Positions 1 through 7,627 of a stretch of 64,000 nt of DNA are shown here, piece by piece. The position numbers were made by a program, and so were the translations under genes. The notes beneath the pieces were generated by a model that did not search any database, was not told the origin of the DNA, and saw only the letters and a program-made list of their open reading frames with translations. Origin of the DNA: a bacterium 1XD21-70 (GTDB lineage Bacteria > Bacillota > Clostridia > Lachnospirales > Lachnospiraceae); assembly GCA_003669055.1 (NCBI GenBank), contig RAYB01000004.1:122512-186511 (forward strand). The letters are read 5' to 3'. Every line of letters starts with the position of its first letter. Position 1 is the first letter of the stretch.

Positions 1-765
1 TGCGGCCTGTTCCCTATAGCTGCCTGCACTGATCTGGTAAAGGCGGTTGATATACCCGGGGGTAAACACCTCCTCCGGGGAACCAAAGCGGTCCACCCTA
101 TCCCCCCGGATGCAGGCAACCTTGTCTGAGACCCGCTCTGCCAAATCCAACTCATGCATTGATAAAACCACAGACAGCCGCCTCTGCCTGGCCAGCTTCT
201 GGAGGAGAGACAAAAATTCCAGCTTATGCCGGATATCCAGATAGGAAGTCGGTTCATCGAGCACAATCAGATCCGGTTCCTGGCAAAGGGCGCGCGCCAG
301 CATCACCCTCTGCCTCTGCCCGTCGCTGATCCTGCCAAAGCTTTCCCCCGCCAGTTCTTCCACATGAACCAGTTCCATGGCCTCCCGAACCGCCAGGCGG
401 TCCGTTTTCGACAGCTTCCCGAACCGGCCGGTATAAGGATAACGGCCGGTTTCCACTACCTCCCGGCAGGTCATCTGTTCCTCCCGTACCCTCTCTGTCA
501 GCACGACCGACATCCTGGCAGCAAGTTCCCCCACAGCCCATCTGCCAAGTTCTTTCCCATCCAAAAAAACCGCACCGCCAAGCGGCTCTAGCTGCCGGAT
601 TATACTCCTGAGGATTGTCGTCTTCCCCGCACCGTTTGGCCCGATCAGCGTCAGGATCTCCCCCCGTTTTAAGGAGAGGGCGATACCTTTGATCAGCGGG
701 GTCTTGTGGTATCCCACCGCCAGCCCTTCCGTATAGAAATAAAAATCCTCTTTTGCAGCGTTCAT
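1..765 (-). CDS. ABC importer ATP-binding protein, BtuD/FepC class (3' end beyond window)
   Basis: ATPase subunit of an importer of the corrinoid/siderophore type; it would power the adjacent permease on the cytoplasmic face of the membrane. Reading the minus strand from ATG at 765 gives 255 codons that run off the left edge. Visible motifs are Walker A GPNGAGKTT near residue 42, an atypical signature ISDGQRQR near residue 145 (SDGQ instead of SGGQ) and Walker B LIVLDEPTS followed by a D-loop, then a switch histidine in SMHELD. The start overlaps the permease stop by 4 bases, so the pair is translationally coupled. The cobalamin riboswitch at the head of the operon and the CbiK gene point to a corrinoid or cobalt-related substrate; heme or ferric siderophore cannot be excluded from sequence. 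Confidence 0.9.
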   Translation of the reverse strand, partial: MNAAKEDFYFYTEGLAVGYHKTPLIKGIALSLKRGEILTLIGPNGAGKTTILRSIIRQLEPLGGAVFLDGKELGRWAVGELAARMSVVLTERVREEQMTCREVVETGRYPYTGRFGKLSKTDRLAVREAMELVHVEELAGESFGRISDGQRQRVMLARALCQEPDLIVLDEPTSYLDIRHKLEFLSLLQKLARQRRLSVVLSMHELDLAERVSDKVACIRGDRVDRFGSPEEVFTPGYINRLYQISAGSYREQAA

Positions 766-1772
766 CGGATCCTCCCCCTCTTTTGGCGCACCAGGATAAG
801 GATCACCACCGGTGCGCCAAAAACCGCCGTCACCGTACTGATGCCCAGTTCCGCCGGTGCCAGCAATGTCCTGGCAAGCAAATCACAAAACAGGCAAAAT
901 GCTGCCCCGCCCAAAAAACATGCCGGAATGACAAGAAATGGCCGGCTTGTCCCCAGCAGGCGCTTCATCAGATGCGGAACCGCAATCCCCACAAAGGATA
1001 CCGGCCCTGCAAAGGCCGTCACGCAGGCAGATAACACGCTCGAAAGGAGCACCAGCAGCAGCCGGAAACCCATCACATCCATCCCCAGGCTCCGGGCATA
1101 AGCCTCCCCAAGCTGATAGGCGGCAATCTGCTTGGAAAGAAGCAGGACGCACAGGGATGCCGCCATCACCACCACGGCCATCATGGCTACATCCCCCCAG
1201 CCTATGCCGGAAAAGCTTCCCTTCGACCAATTGTGCAAATTCACAATATCCGCATCCTCCGCAAAAGCCACCAAAAAGTCGGTAACTGCCGAACAGATAT
1301 AGCCAACCATCACCCCGCTGATAACCAGCATGGACATGGACTCCACCATTTGGGACATCAAAAGCACAACCCCCATGGAAGCCATCGCGCCGATAAATGC
1401 TGCGCCGACCATCACCGCGCTTCCCGGCTGAAGCATCTGTTTCATAGATATGACCAAAACCGATGCTACCAAAAGCTTCGCCCCTGATGAGATCCCCAGG
1501 ATAAACGGCCCTGCTACCGGATTATGGAAAAATGTCTGCAAAAGATAACCGGACAATGCCAGCGCACCGCCCAAAACCGCCGCTGCCAATGCCCGCGGAA
1601 AACGGATATCCAGGATAATATCCCGGGATACCCCTCCATCCTTGCCTGCCAGCACCGACAGCACCTCCCTAAGCGGGATATTTACGCTCCCAATGCCAAG
1701 GTTCAGCACCAGAAGCACCCCTGCCAACACTGCCAGCGCCAGATAGGCGGCACTGCTGTTTTTCCCTTCCAT
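762..1772 (-). CDS. FecCD-family ABC transporter permease
   Basis: Integral membrane subunit (336 aa) of the same importer, FecCD/BtuC family. The protein is hydrophobic throughout, with about nine to ten membrane segments. It shows family hallmarks such as DIRFPRALAAAVLGGALALSG near residue 50 and FVGIAVPHLMKRLLG near residue 265, the latter being the loop that docks on the ATPase. Length is normal for the family. It sits 13 bases downstream of the substrate-binding lipoprotein gene and overlaps the ATPase start, which makes one operon with the riboswitch. Substrate assignment (corrinoid) is by context only. Confidence 0.92.
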   Translation of the reverse strand: MEGKNSSAAYLALAVLAGVLLVLNLGIGSVNIPLREVLSVLAGKDGGVSRDIILDIRFPRALAAAVLGGALALSGYLLQTFFHNPVAGPFILGISSGAKLLVASVLVISMKQMLQPGSAVMVGAAFIGAMASMGVVLLMSQMVESMSMLVISGVMVGYICSAVTDFLVAFAEDADIVNLHNWSKGSFSGIGWGDVAMMAVVVMAASLCVLLLSKQIAAYQLGEAYARSLGMDVMGFRLLLVLLSSVLSACVTAFAGPVSFVGIAVPHLMKRLLGTSRPFLVIPACFLGGAAFCLFCDLLARTLLAPAELGISTVTAVFGAPVVILILVRQKRGRIR

Positions 1773-1785
1773 CTTTGCCCCCCTT

Positions 1786-2931
1786 TCACTCCCCCGCCTT
1801 TTGCAGGCGGTAAAGGTAGGTAAGGTTCTCCTCCCTGCCCGTTAGCATCTCATGGAAATCATGGGCGATCGTCCCCAATGCCATGGAAGACTGGTACAGA
1901 TCCTTTGTCGTACAGAAAACATTCCCCTCCCGCACAGCCTTGCAGTTTCTTAAGAGCGGGGATTTGCCCAGCAAGTCTTCCACTGATGTTAATTCCCCGT
2001 CCACGGCGCTGTTGTAGACCAGATAATCGGCCTCCTTTGCTGCCGCATAGAATTCTTCCATCTGCAAAGCAACCGAGGATGCCCCCTTTTCCCCTTCTTC
2101 CAAATCCTGGAAACAGTAAACGCCACCGGCATACTCTATCATTTTGGGCAGGTAATCGGAAGGGCGGCGGACATTGGCCGCCCCATCCTTGGTAATGTAA
2201 AAAAAGGCCACCGTACTGCCTTTTTGTGTCCCTTTCTCTCTCCCTGCCGCTTCCCCTACTGCCTCAAAAGCAGATTGCTCTGCCGCAAAAGCAGCTTCTG
2301 CCGCTTCCTCCTCTCCTGTCAGCACCCCGTAAAGGCGCACCCACTCCATCCGGCCAAGCGGCTCCTTTTCGTAGCTGGAATAATCCACCAGTACCGGTAT
2401 CCCAAAGCCCTCTAGCTGTTCCTTTACCTGGGGAGTGTGGCTGACCATAGTATTTTCAATTGCCAGGCCGCAGCCCTCCGCAAGGATCCTCTCATAATCC
2501 GGCGCCGCATACTTCCCCGCATAAAGTATCTCCCCCTGTGCCATCGCCTCCTTGGCCTCCCGGATGTGCCAGGCCTCCTGTTTCAGGCTGCTGAAACGGA
2601 TCTGGTCCAAGGCGCCGATTGACACAAACATATCCATAGCGGCAGACGCCGCCAGATAGATATTGCTCACCGGCCGGTGCAGCACGGCCACGTCCTTTGG
2701 CATATCCCCAGGCACCTCCTCCCCCTGCGGAACCAGCAAAAAACATCCGCAGCCGTCTACCGTGGCCAGCACATAGCCACCCTCATAGTAATCTACAGAA
2801 AACCCTGCCGCATAGGATAATTCCATGCTGTGGGAATAGACCAGGGGCAGCCCATCCCCGCGGGTGTCCCCGCATGCTGCCAGCTGCAACAGCAAAAACA
2901 TAACCACGAAAACCAGCGTTCTCTTTCTCAT
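1786..2931 (-). CDS. ABC transporter substrate-binding lipoprotein
   Basis: Extracellular solute receptor of the importer, 381 aa, in the BtuF/FecB-like superfamily. The N-terminus is a lipoprotein signal: MRKR, a hydrophobic stretch, then the lipobox LAAC near residue 20. The body has the two-lobe pattern of periplasmic-binding proteins (for example the VAVLHRPVSNIYLAASAAMD segment near residue 80 and the ADYLVYNS segment near residue 300). Its start overlaps the stop of the CbiK gene by 4 bases, so it is coupled to it. Context suggests corrinoid, cobalt-chelate or tetrapyrrole binding. Confidence 0.88.
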   Translation of the reverse strand: MRKRTLVFVVMFLLLQLAACGDTRGDGLPLVYSHSMELSYAAGFSVDYYEGGYVLATVDGCGCFLLVPQGEEVPGDMPKDVAVLHRPVSNIYLAASAAMDMFVSIGALDQIRFSSLKQEAWHIREAKEAMAQGEILYAGKYAAPDYERILAEGCGLAIENTMVSHTPQVKEQLEGFGIPVLVDYSSYEKEPLGRMEWVRLYGVLTGEEEAAEAAFAAEQSAFEAVGEAAGREKGTQKGSTVAFFYITKDGAANVRRPSDYLPKMIEYAGGVYCFQDLEEGEKGASSVALQMEEFYAAAKEADYLVYNSAVDGELTSVEDLLGKSPLLRNCKAVREGNVFCTTKDLYQSSMALGTIAHDFHEMLTGREENLTYLYRLQKAGE

Positions 2932-3857
2932 CTTCCTCCTTCCAGCCTGCCCACAGCATCCTTTACATGCCCGACGTAAATTGCACGGATCGTTTCCAGT
3001 TCCCCCAGCCCATGGATCTGGCAGTCCACCTCATACCCTTCCGCCTCCAGGACACTCTTCCAGGAATCTTCCTCCTCCCCGGCCATATCATGGTTGGCAT
3101 GGTCTCCCGCCACCAGCATCAGCGGGCGGAGAACCACCCTTTTATACCGGCCGGCTTCCTTTAAAGCAGTACACACATCTTGAAGCGTCGGCTCTGCCTC
3201 CACTGTCCCGATATAATAATTCCCATGGCCGCCATCTGCCAGGACGTCCTGCAGCCTTCCATAAATCCGATTCGATTCTGCCTCCGTCCCGTGCCCCATA
3301 AACACAACTGCCGTCTCCCCGTCATCTTCCCCGGCAGCCACCCCGGCAATCGCCTCCGACACGGCCAAAAAATCCGCATCCGAAGCCAAAAGCGGCTCCC
3401 CTATCACAATCTGCTCAAAATCCTCCTGGTATTTTTCCAGTTCATCGACAATTTCCTGGTATTCCAGGCCATTCATCAGATGCGTAGGCTGTACTACCAG
3501 CCTCTCCACCCCGTCTGCCGCCGCACGGTCCAGCGCCTGAGCCACATTGTCGATCTCCAGCCCGTCCCGCTCACGCAGCTTATCAATAATCTTCTGTGCC
3601 GTAAATGCCCGCCTCATTTCATACTGCGGGAATTCATCCGCAATGGCCTTCTCCACTGCCCCGATCGTGATATCGCGGGTATCCTGGAAACTAGTGCCAA
3701 AACTCACTACCAGCACTACAGTATCCGCCTCCCTTTTCCCCTCTGCCAAAACACCGCCATCCGGCGGCGCCGCTTGGCCGCTCCCGCAGCCAGACAGGCC
3801 AAAAACCCCCGCCATTACCATTGCCACCAACGCTTTCGCCCGCCCTCGTCTCTTCAT
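2928..3857 (-). CDS. cbiK: Sirohydrochlorin cobaltochelatase-like lipoprotein (CbiK family)
   Basis: CbiK-family chelatases insert Co(II) into sirohydrochlorin in anaerobic cobalamin synthesis. Start chosen at ATG 3857 (309 aa), with AGGAGG just upstream; an upstream in-frame start at 4010 would place a signal peptide internally. The N-terminus is a clear lipoprotein signal with lipobox LSGC near residue 23, so the enzyme should sit outside the membrane rather than in the cytoplasm. Chelatase landmarks follow: VVSFGTSFQDTR near residue 50, the metal-site histidine segments VQPTHLMNG, MGHGTEAESN and VAGDHANHDMAG. First gene behind the cobalamin riboswitch and co-transcribed with an ABC importer. 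An extracellular chelatase suggests metal loading or removal on scavenged tetrapyrroles rather than a step in de novo synthesis (inference). Confidence 0.9.
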   Translation of the reverse strand: MKRRGRAKALVAMVMAGVFGLSGCGSGQAAPPDGGVLAEGKREADTVVLVVSFGTSFQDTRDITIGAVEKAIADEFPQYEMRRAFTAQKIIDKLRERDGLEIDNVAQALDRAAADGVERLVVQPTHLMNGLEYQEIVDELEKYQEDFEQIVIGEPLLASDADFLAVSEAIAGVAAGEDDGETAVVFMGHGTEAESNRIYGRLQDVLADGGHGNYYIGTVEAEPTLQDVCTALKEAGRYKRVVLRPLMLVAGDHANHDMAGEEEDSWKSVLEAEGYEVDCQIHGLGELETIRAIYVGHVKDAVGRLEGGR

Positions 3858-4065
3858 GTTGCATCCTCCTTGTTGTTTGATGGATTGCCGGATTACACGG
3901 CTCCGGCTTTTGCCATACGCCTCCCATCCATGCCGGCCCAACAAAACAGCCGTCTCCGCGATCCGTTCCCGGGCGGTAAGGCAGCAATACAACACAAAAA
4001 GAAGGCCCATAGGGAACCTTCCTCTTCGTTGGGCAGGCTTTCACAGGAAGCGCCAACATAACAGG

Positions 4066-4246
4066 CCAAGCAGGTTTCCTGGCTTACGGCTCCTCGCTGC
4101 CCTGCACCTTCTCATGCTTACTGCACAATGGTATCCCGCATGGCTGCTCCCCGTTCACAGTGACCGGATCGCCCGGGACTCTCACCCGGTTCTCTTTTAC
4201 CCGGCTTCTCAAAGCCGGCACTTGACCCTCTATGAAGTTATGGTTT
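4066..4246 (-). promoter_or_regulatory. Cobalamin (adenosylcobalamin) riboswitch
   Basis: On the minus strand this leader carries the B12 box AAGCCAGGAAACCTGC (about 4070-4085). Upstream of it lie typical core elements including GGGTGAGAGTCCCGGGCG, CACTGTGAACGGGGAGC and the ATGCGGG segment. Order and spacing match the cobalamin riboswitch. It precedes cbiK and the ABC importer, so these genes should be shut down when cobalamin is plentiful. I did not find a clean intrinsic terminator between the box and the cbiK start, so control may be translational or use a weaker structure. Confidence 0.93.
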
Positions 4247-4253
4247 CTGCATC

Positions 4254-4282
4254 ATTGTACGCTACTTGCTGTAAAATGTCAA
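4254..4282 (-). promoter_or_regulatory. Promoter of the cobalamin-regulated operon
   Basis: Minus-strand TTGACA (4277-4282), 17-base spacer, TACAAT (4254-4259). This is a near-consensus housekeeping promoter placed so that transcription starts at the 5' edge of the riboswitch. Confidence 0.75.
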
Positions 4283-4325
4283 GAATTCCGGGGGATGGGA
4301 TGATAAATGTGATGATATAGGGTAC

Positions 4326-4420
4326 GCCTTAGGGGAAGGGGCGGGGGCGGCCTAGGGCTTTTTCCCGTTTCGGGATTAAGAAGCCCTAGGCCGCCCCCGC
4401 CCCGCCCCTTCCCCTAAGGC
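4326..4420. repeat. GC-rich long hairpin (35/40-nt arms)
   Basis: Left arm 4326-4360 and right arm 4381-4420 are reverse complements except for a 5-base unit (GGGCG-type) present only in the right arm. The loop itself holds a small TCCCG/CGGGA hairpin. It lies between two divergently facing regulatory blocks and far from any stop codon, so it is not an ordinary gene terminator. Confidence 0.85.
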
Positions 4421-4628
4421 TGGTGTACTGTCCGGATCTATGTTCAGGCAATCTTCCTTGTTTGAATTTCTATCAGACTACGAACTTTCACCAGATATAA
4501 TACAGACAAAACACCAGTCTCCCTCTTGCCTATAAAATATCTTAATAAGTGTTTTTCATCCACACATGCCACTGATAACATCTACTTAAAACCAACAAAT
4601 CAATATCAATGGGGGCTGCCAGCAAACA

Positions 4629-4897
4629 GCTTTGGAGAGGGGCGGGCATGGGGATGCAAAAGGGAGGGGCACAGGGGATTGCCTGGCTTGCATTTGCAGG
4701 GGTTTTAGGGGTTCTTAAGTTTGCGGGTTTTGCGTTAAAACAAAAATGCATACTGTCTGAGCGCAGCGAGTTTATGCATTTTTGTTTTGCCCTTAGCAAA
4801 ACCCACAAGCTTTAGAACCCCTTAAATCCCGAAACCGCAAGCCAGGCAACCCCTGTGCCCCCCCTTTTGCATCCCCATGCCTGCCCCTCTCCAAAGC
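4629..4897. repeat. Large imperfect inverted repeat element (about 269 bp)
   Basis: Arms of about 124 bases (4629-4752 and 4773-4897) are imperfect reverse complements around a 20-base centre with the small palindrome GAGCGCAGCGAG. Arm features shared in both halves include CTTTGGAGAGGGGC, CATGGGGATGCAAAA, TTGCCTGGCTTGC and ACAAAAATGCATA. It has the shape of a non-coding, MITE-like palindromic element or an extended cruciform. It encodes no credible protein. From 4420 to 4628 I see nothing else of note. Confidence 0.85.
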
Positions 4898-4920
4898 GTA
4901 CCCCCCCCCCTCCCAATTGC

Positions 4921-4958
4921 AAAAAAAGCCTGCCCCACCGCAAAAGCAGGGCAGACCC
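4921..4958 (-). terminator. Intrinsic terminator of the rpsA operon
   Basis: Just after the S1-protein stop the minus strand has a CTGCCC/GGGCAG stem with a G-rich loop followed by a run of seven T. Confidence 0.85.
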
Positions 4959-4965
4959 CAAGTCC

Positions 4966-6102
4966 TTATTCTTCGTCCATCTGTGCAGCAACCGCTTCGA
5001 TATCCACGTCCGCCACATCCAGGTTTTCTTCCCGTACCGGCTCCTGGGCGTTCTGGAGTGCCTTGATGCTCAGGCTGATCTTGCGGTCTTCGCCGTTGAA
5101 GTCAACCACGCGGGCCTCGATCTCCTGTCCGATCTTCAGGGCATCTGCCGGCTTCTCCACGTGCTCACGGGAAATCTGGGAAACGTGCAGCAATGCATCC
5201 ACGCCCGGCTCCAACTCTACGAAGGCACCGAAATCGGTCATCCGTGCCACACGGCCGGTCACAACACTGCCTGCGGCATACTTTTCATCCGCGTTGGCCC
5301 ACGGATTCTGATCCGGGAACTTTAAGCTGAGGGCAATCTTCTCGCCATTGATGTCCTTGATCAGGACTGTCAGCGGATCACCGGTCTTAAATACCTTCTT
5401 CGGGTTCTCGACGCGCCCCCAGGACATCTCGGAGATATGGAGCAGGCCGTCGGCTCCGCCTAAGTCAATAAAGGCACCGAAATCGGTAACGTTCTTGACC
5501 GTGCCGTCCACCACATCGCCTATCTGGATCCGCTCAAACAACTCCCTCTGCATCTCTGCCTTGCGGGCGGCCATCAGCTGCTTCCGGTCACCGATGATCC
5601 GTCTTCTGCGGGGATTGAACTCGGTAACCACGAAATCGATCTCCTGGTCTGCATATTTGCTCAAGTCTCTCTCATAAGTATCGGACACCAGGCTGGCCGG
5701 GATAAATACCCGTGTGCCTTCCACTTCCACACTCAGCCCGCCGTCTAATACCTGCGTCACCTTCGCCGTCAGCACTTCCTGGTTGTTAAACGCCTCTTCC
5801 AAACGCTTGTTGCCCTTGTCAATGGCAAGCCTCTTGTAAGAGAGTGCCACCTGGCCTTCACCGTCATTGACCTTTACTACCTTTGCTTCCATCTCATCAC
5901 CCACATGAACCAGGTTCCTCAGATCGGCGTTGTTCTCATTGGTATATTCATTGCGGGGGATGATCCCATCGGATTTGTAGCCTATATTCAAGACAATCTC
6001 ATCATCTTTGACATCAATGACTTTACCAGTGACGATCTCTCCTGTACGTATTGTCTTTAAAGACTCCTCTAACATTTGTTCAAACTCGTTTAATTCTGGC
6101 AT
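4966..6102 (-). CDS. rpsA: S1 RNA-binding domain protein (ribosomal protein S1 homologue)
   Basis: A 378-aa protein with four S1 (OB-fold) domains, roughly residues 15-85, 100-170, 187-257 and 274-344; repeated signatures include GEIVTGKVIDV, GDVVDGTVKNVTDFGAFIDLGG and GSVVTGRVARMTDFGAFVELE. It would bind mRNA and assist translation, as short S1 homologues in Firmicutes are thought to. Two ATG codons are available (6108 and 6102). The only ribosome-binding site, GAGGAGG, lies inside the ispH tail, 3 bases before the first ATG and 9 before the second, so 6102 is preferred. In several clostridia ispH and S1 form one fused polypeptide; here they overlap out of frame by about 23 bases. The acidic C-terminus is normal for the family. 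Confidence 0.93.
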   Translation of the reverse strand: MPELNEFEQMLEESLKTIRTGEIVTGKVIDVKDDEIVLNIGYKSDGIIPRNEYTNENNADLRNLVHVGDEMEAKVVKVNDGEGQVALSYKRLAIDKGNKRLEEAFNNQEVLTAKVTQVLDGGLSVEVEGTRVFIPASLVSDTYERDLSKYADQEIDFVVTEFNPRRRRIIGDRKQLMAARKAEMQRELFERIQIGDVVDGTVKNVTDFGAFIDLGGADGLLHISEMSWGRVENPKKVFKTGDPLTVLIKDINGEKIALSLKFPDQNPWANADEKYAAGSVVTGRVARMTDFGAFVELEPGVDALLHVSQISREHVEKPADALKIGQEIEARVVDFNGEDRKISLSIKALQNAQEPVREENLDVADVDIEAVAAQMDEE

Positions 6103-6934
6103 TTGCATGAACCTCCTCGATAATTTGTTTCGGGGTAGACGCCCCGGCTGTAATACCTACGTTGCGTACAGAATTCACACATTCAGGATTGAAATCGCCT
6201 ACTGTCTGGATAAAGTAAGTGTTCTTACATTTCTTTTGGCATATCTCGTATAGTTTCTGAGAGTTGGAACTCTTCTTGTCACCGATGACAATCATCACAT
6301 CCACCTCTGAAGCAATACGGCTGGCTTCCACTTGTCTTTCCTGAGTTGCACTGCAAATCGTATTTAAAACAAGTATATCATAACCCTTTTTCTCAAATTT
6401 TTCAACTAAATCTTGAAATTTATTGTAATTAAATGTCGTCTGTGCCACAACACACAGTGTTTCATCCGGCTCGAACGCCAATTTTTCCAGTTCCCGGGCA
6501 TCCCGGACCACCAATGCCCGGCCGCCGGACCATCCGCAGATTCCCTGCACTTCCGGATGCTGTGGATCCCCGGCAATGATGACGCGCCGTCCCGCCGCTT
6601 CCTGTTTTTGCACAATCCGGTGTATCTTCTTTACAAAGGGGCATGTGGCGTCCACTACGGCAATCCCCCTATTCTCAAGGATGTCATACACCCGGCGGCC
6701 GGCGCCGTGGGAACGGATGATGACGGTACCTTCCGTGAGTGCCGCCAACTCCTCCTCCGTCTCCAGCACGCGGACCCCCTTTTTCTCCAGATCCCTCACT
6801 ACCTCCCGGTTGTGGATAATCGGCCCGTAAGTGTACACCGGCTGTTTTGCTTTCTCAATCTGTTCATATACCTGTTCTACCGCCCGCTTCACACCAAAAC
6901 AAAAGCCGGCGGTCTTTGCCACTATTACTTCCAT
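6080..6934 (-). CDS. ispH: 4-hydroxy-3-methylbut-2-enyl diphosphate reductase
   Basis: The last enzyme of the MEP isoprenoid pathway, reducing HMBPP to IPP and DMAPP with a [4Fe-4S] cluster. The sequence (284 aa) has the family start VAKTAGFCFGVKRAV with the first cluster cysteine, the GPIIHNREVV, IRSHGAG and VDATCPFV segments (second cysteine), TFNYNKF, NTICSATQERQ (third cysteine) and a C-terminal GASTPKQIIEEV. ATG 6934 gives the canonical N-terminus; a GTG at 6940 overlapping the cmk stop is an alternative. It is the fifth gene of a tight operon and its tail contains the rpsA ribosome-binding site. Confidence 0.96.
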   Translation of the reverse strand: MEVIVAKTAGFCFGVKRAVEQVYEQIEKAKQPVYTYGPIIHNREVVRDLEKKGVRVLETEEELAALTEGTVIIRSHGAGRRVYDILENRGIAVVDATCPFVKKIHRIVQKQEAAGRRVIIAGDPQHPEVQGICGWSGGRALVVRDARELEKLAFEPDETLCVVAQTTFNYNKFQDLVEKFEKKGYDILVLNTICSATQERQVEASRIASEVDVMIVIGDKKSSNSQKLYEICQKKCKNTYFIQTVGDFNPECVNSVRNVGITAGASTPKQIIEEVHANARIKRV

Positions 6935-6939
6935 ACGCA

Positions 6940-7626
6940 CTATCTGACCACAAGCCCTTTGCCCTTTGCCGTCTCAATGATTGCGGATACCACCTGCTCG
7001 ATCCCCATATCCGAACCGTCAATCAGCACTGCATCCTCCGCCTGCCGAAGCGGTGCAATCGGCCTGCTCATATCCTTCTGGTCCCTTTCTATTATATCTT
7101 GCTCAATTTCCTGCAAATTACACATCTCACCTTTTTCTTTCAGTTCTTTATAACGGCGCATGGCACGGATTTTGGGGCTGGCCGTGAGAAATATCTTTGC
7201 CTGGGCACCTGGCAGCACGCAGGTTCCGATATCCCGCCCGTCCATAATCACGTTGTCCGTCTCTGCCAGGCTGCGCTGCAGCCCCAAAAGATGGGCGCGG
7301 ACCGCCGGGTAAGCGCTGATTGCAGAAGCCGTATTCCCCACCTCCTCCGTGCGGATCTGCCCGGACACATCCTCACCGTTTAGCAGCACCTTCTGGATCC
7401 CTTCCTCATAGCGGATCGTGATCTTTGCCTCCGGCACAGCGGCCGAAACCGCCCCCTCATCCTGTGGGCGGATCCCCCTGCGCAGGGTATAAAGCGCGAT
7501 TGCCCGGTACATGGCTCCGGTATCCACATAGACAAACCCCAGCTGCCCGGCTACCAGCCGGGCAATTGTGCTCTTCCCTGCCCCCGCCGGGCCATCCACC
7601 GCAATCGCAAATGCCTGATTCTGCAT
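6940..7626 (-). CDS. cmk: Cytidylate kinase
   Basis: Phosphorylates CMP and dCMP with ATP in pyrimidine salvage and nucleotide balance. 228 aa from ATG 7626, preceded by AAGGAG. The P-loop GPAGAGKST lies near residue 10, then DTGAMYRAIAL, the DGRDIGT motif near residue 125 and the LID-like region RAMRRYKELKEKGE. A longer in-frame start at 7701 would add a non-homologous 25-aa extension and was discarded. The gene begins one base after the flavoprotein stop. Its TAG stop touches the ispH GTG. The cmk-ispH-rpsA order is common in clostridia. Confidence 0.96.
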   Translation of the reverse strand: MQNQAFAIAVDGPAGAGKSTIARLVAGQLGFVYVDTGAMYRAIALYTLRRGIRPQDEGAVSAAVPEAKITIRYEEGIQKVLLNGEDVSGQIRTEEVGNTASAISAYPAVRAHLLGLQRSLAETDNVIMDGRDIGTCVLPGAQAKIFLTASPKIRAMRRYKELKEKGEMCNLQEIEQDIIERDQKDMSRPIAPLRQAEDAVLIDGSDMGIEQVVSAIIETAKGKGLVVR

Positions 7627-7627
7627 A

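Noticed and set aside
3180..4061. 293-codon plus-strand reading frame opposite cbiK
   Set aside because: It is the antisense shadow of a well-supported chelatase gene and has Pro/Arg/His-rich composition typical of such frames in GC-rich DNA.
4542..4815. Small proteins read from both strands of the 269-bp palindrome
   Set aside because: They mirror each other because of the inverted repeat and lack ribosome-binding sites and recognisable motifs.
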